Positions 4,726 through 5,890 of a stretch of 5,890 nucleotides of DNA are shown here, one piece after another. The translations under genes and the position numbers were made by a program. Every line of letters begins with the position of its first letter. The stretch's first letter is position 1. The stretch lies in assembly GCA_016932145.1 (NCBI GenBank), contig JAFGDI010000043.1:1-5890 (forward strand), written 5' to 3'. Source of the stretch: Sedimentisphaerales bacterium. GTDB taxonomy: Bacteria > Planctomycetota > Phycisphaerae > Sedimentisphaerales > SM23-30. Below the pieces are notes generated by a model. That model did not search any database and had not been told where the DNA came from. It was given only the letters and a program-made list of their open reading frames with translations.

Positions 4726-5055
4726 TTACCGGCCCGGCTGTGCCTTGTTCTTGCGAGCCAGCACAAAACCATTAATCAATATCGCTGCCATGCCGCGGTC
4801 AACTTGTGCCCTGACGGCGATATCGCTGATATCATTATCATCCAGCAGTTCCGGTTCGTCCTTTTCGCTCTGGGCCATTACCTCTGCTATTTTACACAGT
4901 TGGGCATACTCCTCCTGAGAGGGGGCTTTGAGCATCGCCAGCTCGGCTGTTCCTCGAATATCGCGAAACTGCTGCCTGAATCTCAGGCCGAAACTGCTCT
5001 GGCGAAACCGGCCAATTTCTTCAAGATAACTCTCGATTGTAAGGTCATTGGCCAT
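4726..5055 (-). CDS. Conserved-position hypothetical protein between ffh and rpsP
   Basis: I do not recognise this 109-residue protein. It looks soluble, with no signal peptide or membrane segment. The first 65 residues are charged and probably helical, with an Arg-rich stretch FRQSSFGLRFRQQFRDIR (17-34). An acidic stretch (64-78, EKDEPELLDDNDISD) follows, then a hydrophobic segment GMAAILINGFVLA (88-100) and a basic tail (RKNKAQPGR). It has no GxxG loop, so it is not KhpA, which often sits in this operon, and it does not resemble RimM. The ATG (5053-5055) lies 10 bases past the ffh stop; a weak AGG (5065-5067) overlaps that stop, which suggests translational coupling. Its place between ffh and rpsP points to a link with translation or SRP, but that is only inferred from context. 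The tight fit in the operon makes it a real gene. Confidence 0.8.
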   Translation of the reverse strand: MANDLTIESYLEEIGRFRQSSFGLRFRQQFRDIRGTAELAMLKAPSQEEYAQLCKIAEVMAQSEKDEPELLDDNDISDIAVRAQVDRGMAAILINGFVLARKNKAQPGR

Positions 5056-5065
5056 ATTGTCTTGC

Positions 5066-5890
5066 CTAATGTTTTTTTACCTTATTAGGACGCTTTTTTC
5101 GATCTACTTTTTTCCGGTTACGATTCACACCGCTTGGACCGGCCAGATTGCCCGTCTTGCCCGGCAAACCACCGCCAAAGGAACCCAGCGAGCCCAGCAG
5201 TTCGTCCATATTGCCGCCCATGCCGCCGCCCAGACCAGACAGGGCCTTGAGCTTGCCCATTGGACCTGTTCCACTGAACATCTGCATCATCTGACGAGAC
5301 TGTTTGAAGGTCTTTATCAGGCCTGCTACGGCATTTTGCTCACTTCCGCTGCCATTAGCGATCCTGCGCCGACGGGAGGGGGTGATTATATCAGGGTCAT
5401 TTCGCTCTGCTTTAGTCATAGACATGATCATCGCCTCGATACGACGAATATGATTTTCATCTATGTCTATACCTTTCATGGCCTGTCCCATTCCCGGTAT
5501 GAGCTTCATTATACTTTTTAAGCCACCCATGTTTTTCATGGCTGACATCTGCTTGAGAAAATCGTCAAAGGTAAATGTCCCTTTGGCCATCTTTTCCTGT
5601 AGTTTTTGCGTCTCTTCTTCGTCGAACTGCTCTTGAGCCTTATTTACCAGGCCGACGATATCGCCCATGCCTAATATGCGACCAGCCATTCTTTCCGGAT
5701 GAAATTCTTCCAGAGCTTCGAGCTTTTCGCCGGTGCCCATAAATTTTATGGGCTTACCTGTTACTGATTTTACTGACAGGGCGGCTCCGCCACGAGCATC
5801 ACCATCGAGTTTGGTTAATATAACACCATCTAATTCCAGTTGGTCATTAAACTCTTTGGCACTATTAACGGCATCCTGGCCGGTCATGGC
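5066..5890 (-). CDS. ffh: Signal recognition particle protein Ffh, C-terminal part (5' end beyond window)
   Basis: Ffh (SRP54) is the GTPase that binds SRP RNA and the signal sequences of nascent membrane and secreted proteins and docks them at FtsY. The visible 274 residues start at AMTGQDAVNSA, within the G domain; the N domain and motifs G1-G3 lie outside the window. Counting from the Met after that Ala, TKLDGDARGG (25-34) is the guanine-specificity motif and GTGEKLEALEEF (51-62) the closing G motif. The Met-rich M domain follows (about 90-205), with MSAMKNMGGLKSIMKLIPGMGQAM (114-137) for signal binding and SRRRRIANGSGSEQNAV (171-187) for the RNA-binding helix. The tail adds a Gly-rich stretch (218-240) and a very basic end (KKVDRKKRPNKVKKH). 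The reading frame is open to the window edge with no internal start needed. The gene probably leads this operon within the window, followed 10 bases later by the 109-residue gene. Confidence 0.97.
   Translation of the reverse strand, partial: AMTGQDAVNSAKEFNDQLELDGVILTKLDGDARGGAALSVKSVTGKPIKFMGTGEKLEALEEFHPERMAGRILGMGDIVGLVNKAQEQFDEEETQKLQEKMAKGTFTFDDFLKQMSAMKNMGGLKSIMKLIPGMGQAMKGIDIDENHIRRIEAMIMSMTKAERNDPDIITPSRRRRIANGSGSEQNAVAGLIKTFKQSRQMMQMFSGTGPMGKLKALSGLGGGMGGNMDELLGSLGSFGGGLPGKTGNLAGPSGVNRNRKKVDRKKRPNKVKKH

Noticed and set aside
5048..5521. Plus-strand open frame of 157 codons
   Set aside because: It lies antisense to the Ffh M domain, whose sequence is unmistakable, so it is a shadow frame.

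Overview
All six genes in this window lie on the minus strand, so transcription runs from the right edge (5890) to the left edge (1). The gene content suggests a bacterium of the Planctomycetota, possibly of a moderately AT-rich anaerobic lineage such as the Phycisphaerae or Sedimentisphaerales. The main evidence is the ECF-like sigma factor at 1964-2725, which has the TTRW N-terminus, DLTQEFF core and acidic C-terminal tail that I associate with planctomycetes. It sits next to a GQGQVWRAV-type Ser/Thr kinase with an outer domain, a pairing common in that phylum. The lineage call is an inference from gene style.

Right part (about 3237-5890): a compact translation and secretion operon. In transcription order it holds ffh (SRP protein, 5' part beyond the window), an unrecognised 109-residue gene, rpsP (ribosomal protein bS16, TTG start), trmD (tRNA m1G37 methyltransferase) and rplS (ribosomal protein bL19). 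The order resembles the widespread ffh-rpsP-rimM-trmD-rplS cluster, but rimM is absent between rpsP and trmD and an unknown gene lies between ffh and rpsP. Translation signals differ along the operon. rpsP and rplS have strong Shine-Dalgarno sequences, each close to a possible hairpin, while trmD has no recognisable one. The operon probably ends at a hairpin with A/T runs at 3098-3133.

Middle (2726-3236): a 511-base non-coding stretch. It holds the rplS terminator, a tandem 9-mer, a G/C hairpin, a near-perfect palindrome built on GTGTGCC/GGCACAC, and a very AT-rich leader before the sigma factor gene.

Left part (145-2725): a sigma factor gene followed by a membrane Ser/Thr kinase gene with a predicted LamG/concanavalin-like outer domain, probably a signalling pair. 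The sigma gene is bracketed by an imperfect 31-bp inverted repeat (1947-1977 and 2821-2851). One arm lies in its leader. The other covers its stop codon and the start of the kinase leader. The kinase leader also carries a bulged hairpin. The first 64 bases hold two direct copies of an 11-mer that form small hairpins.

The most unusual items are the inverted repeat around the sigma gene, the altered ffh-rplS operon with its unknown gene, and the hairpin that overlaps the rplS ribosome binding site. No RNA genes, CRISPR arrays or insertion sequences were seen.
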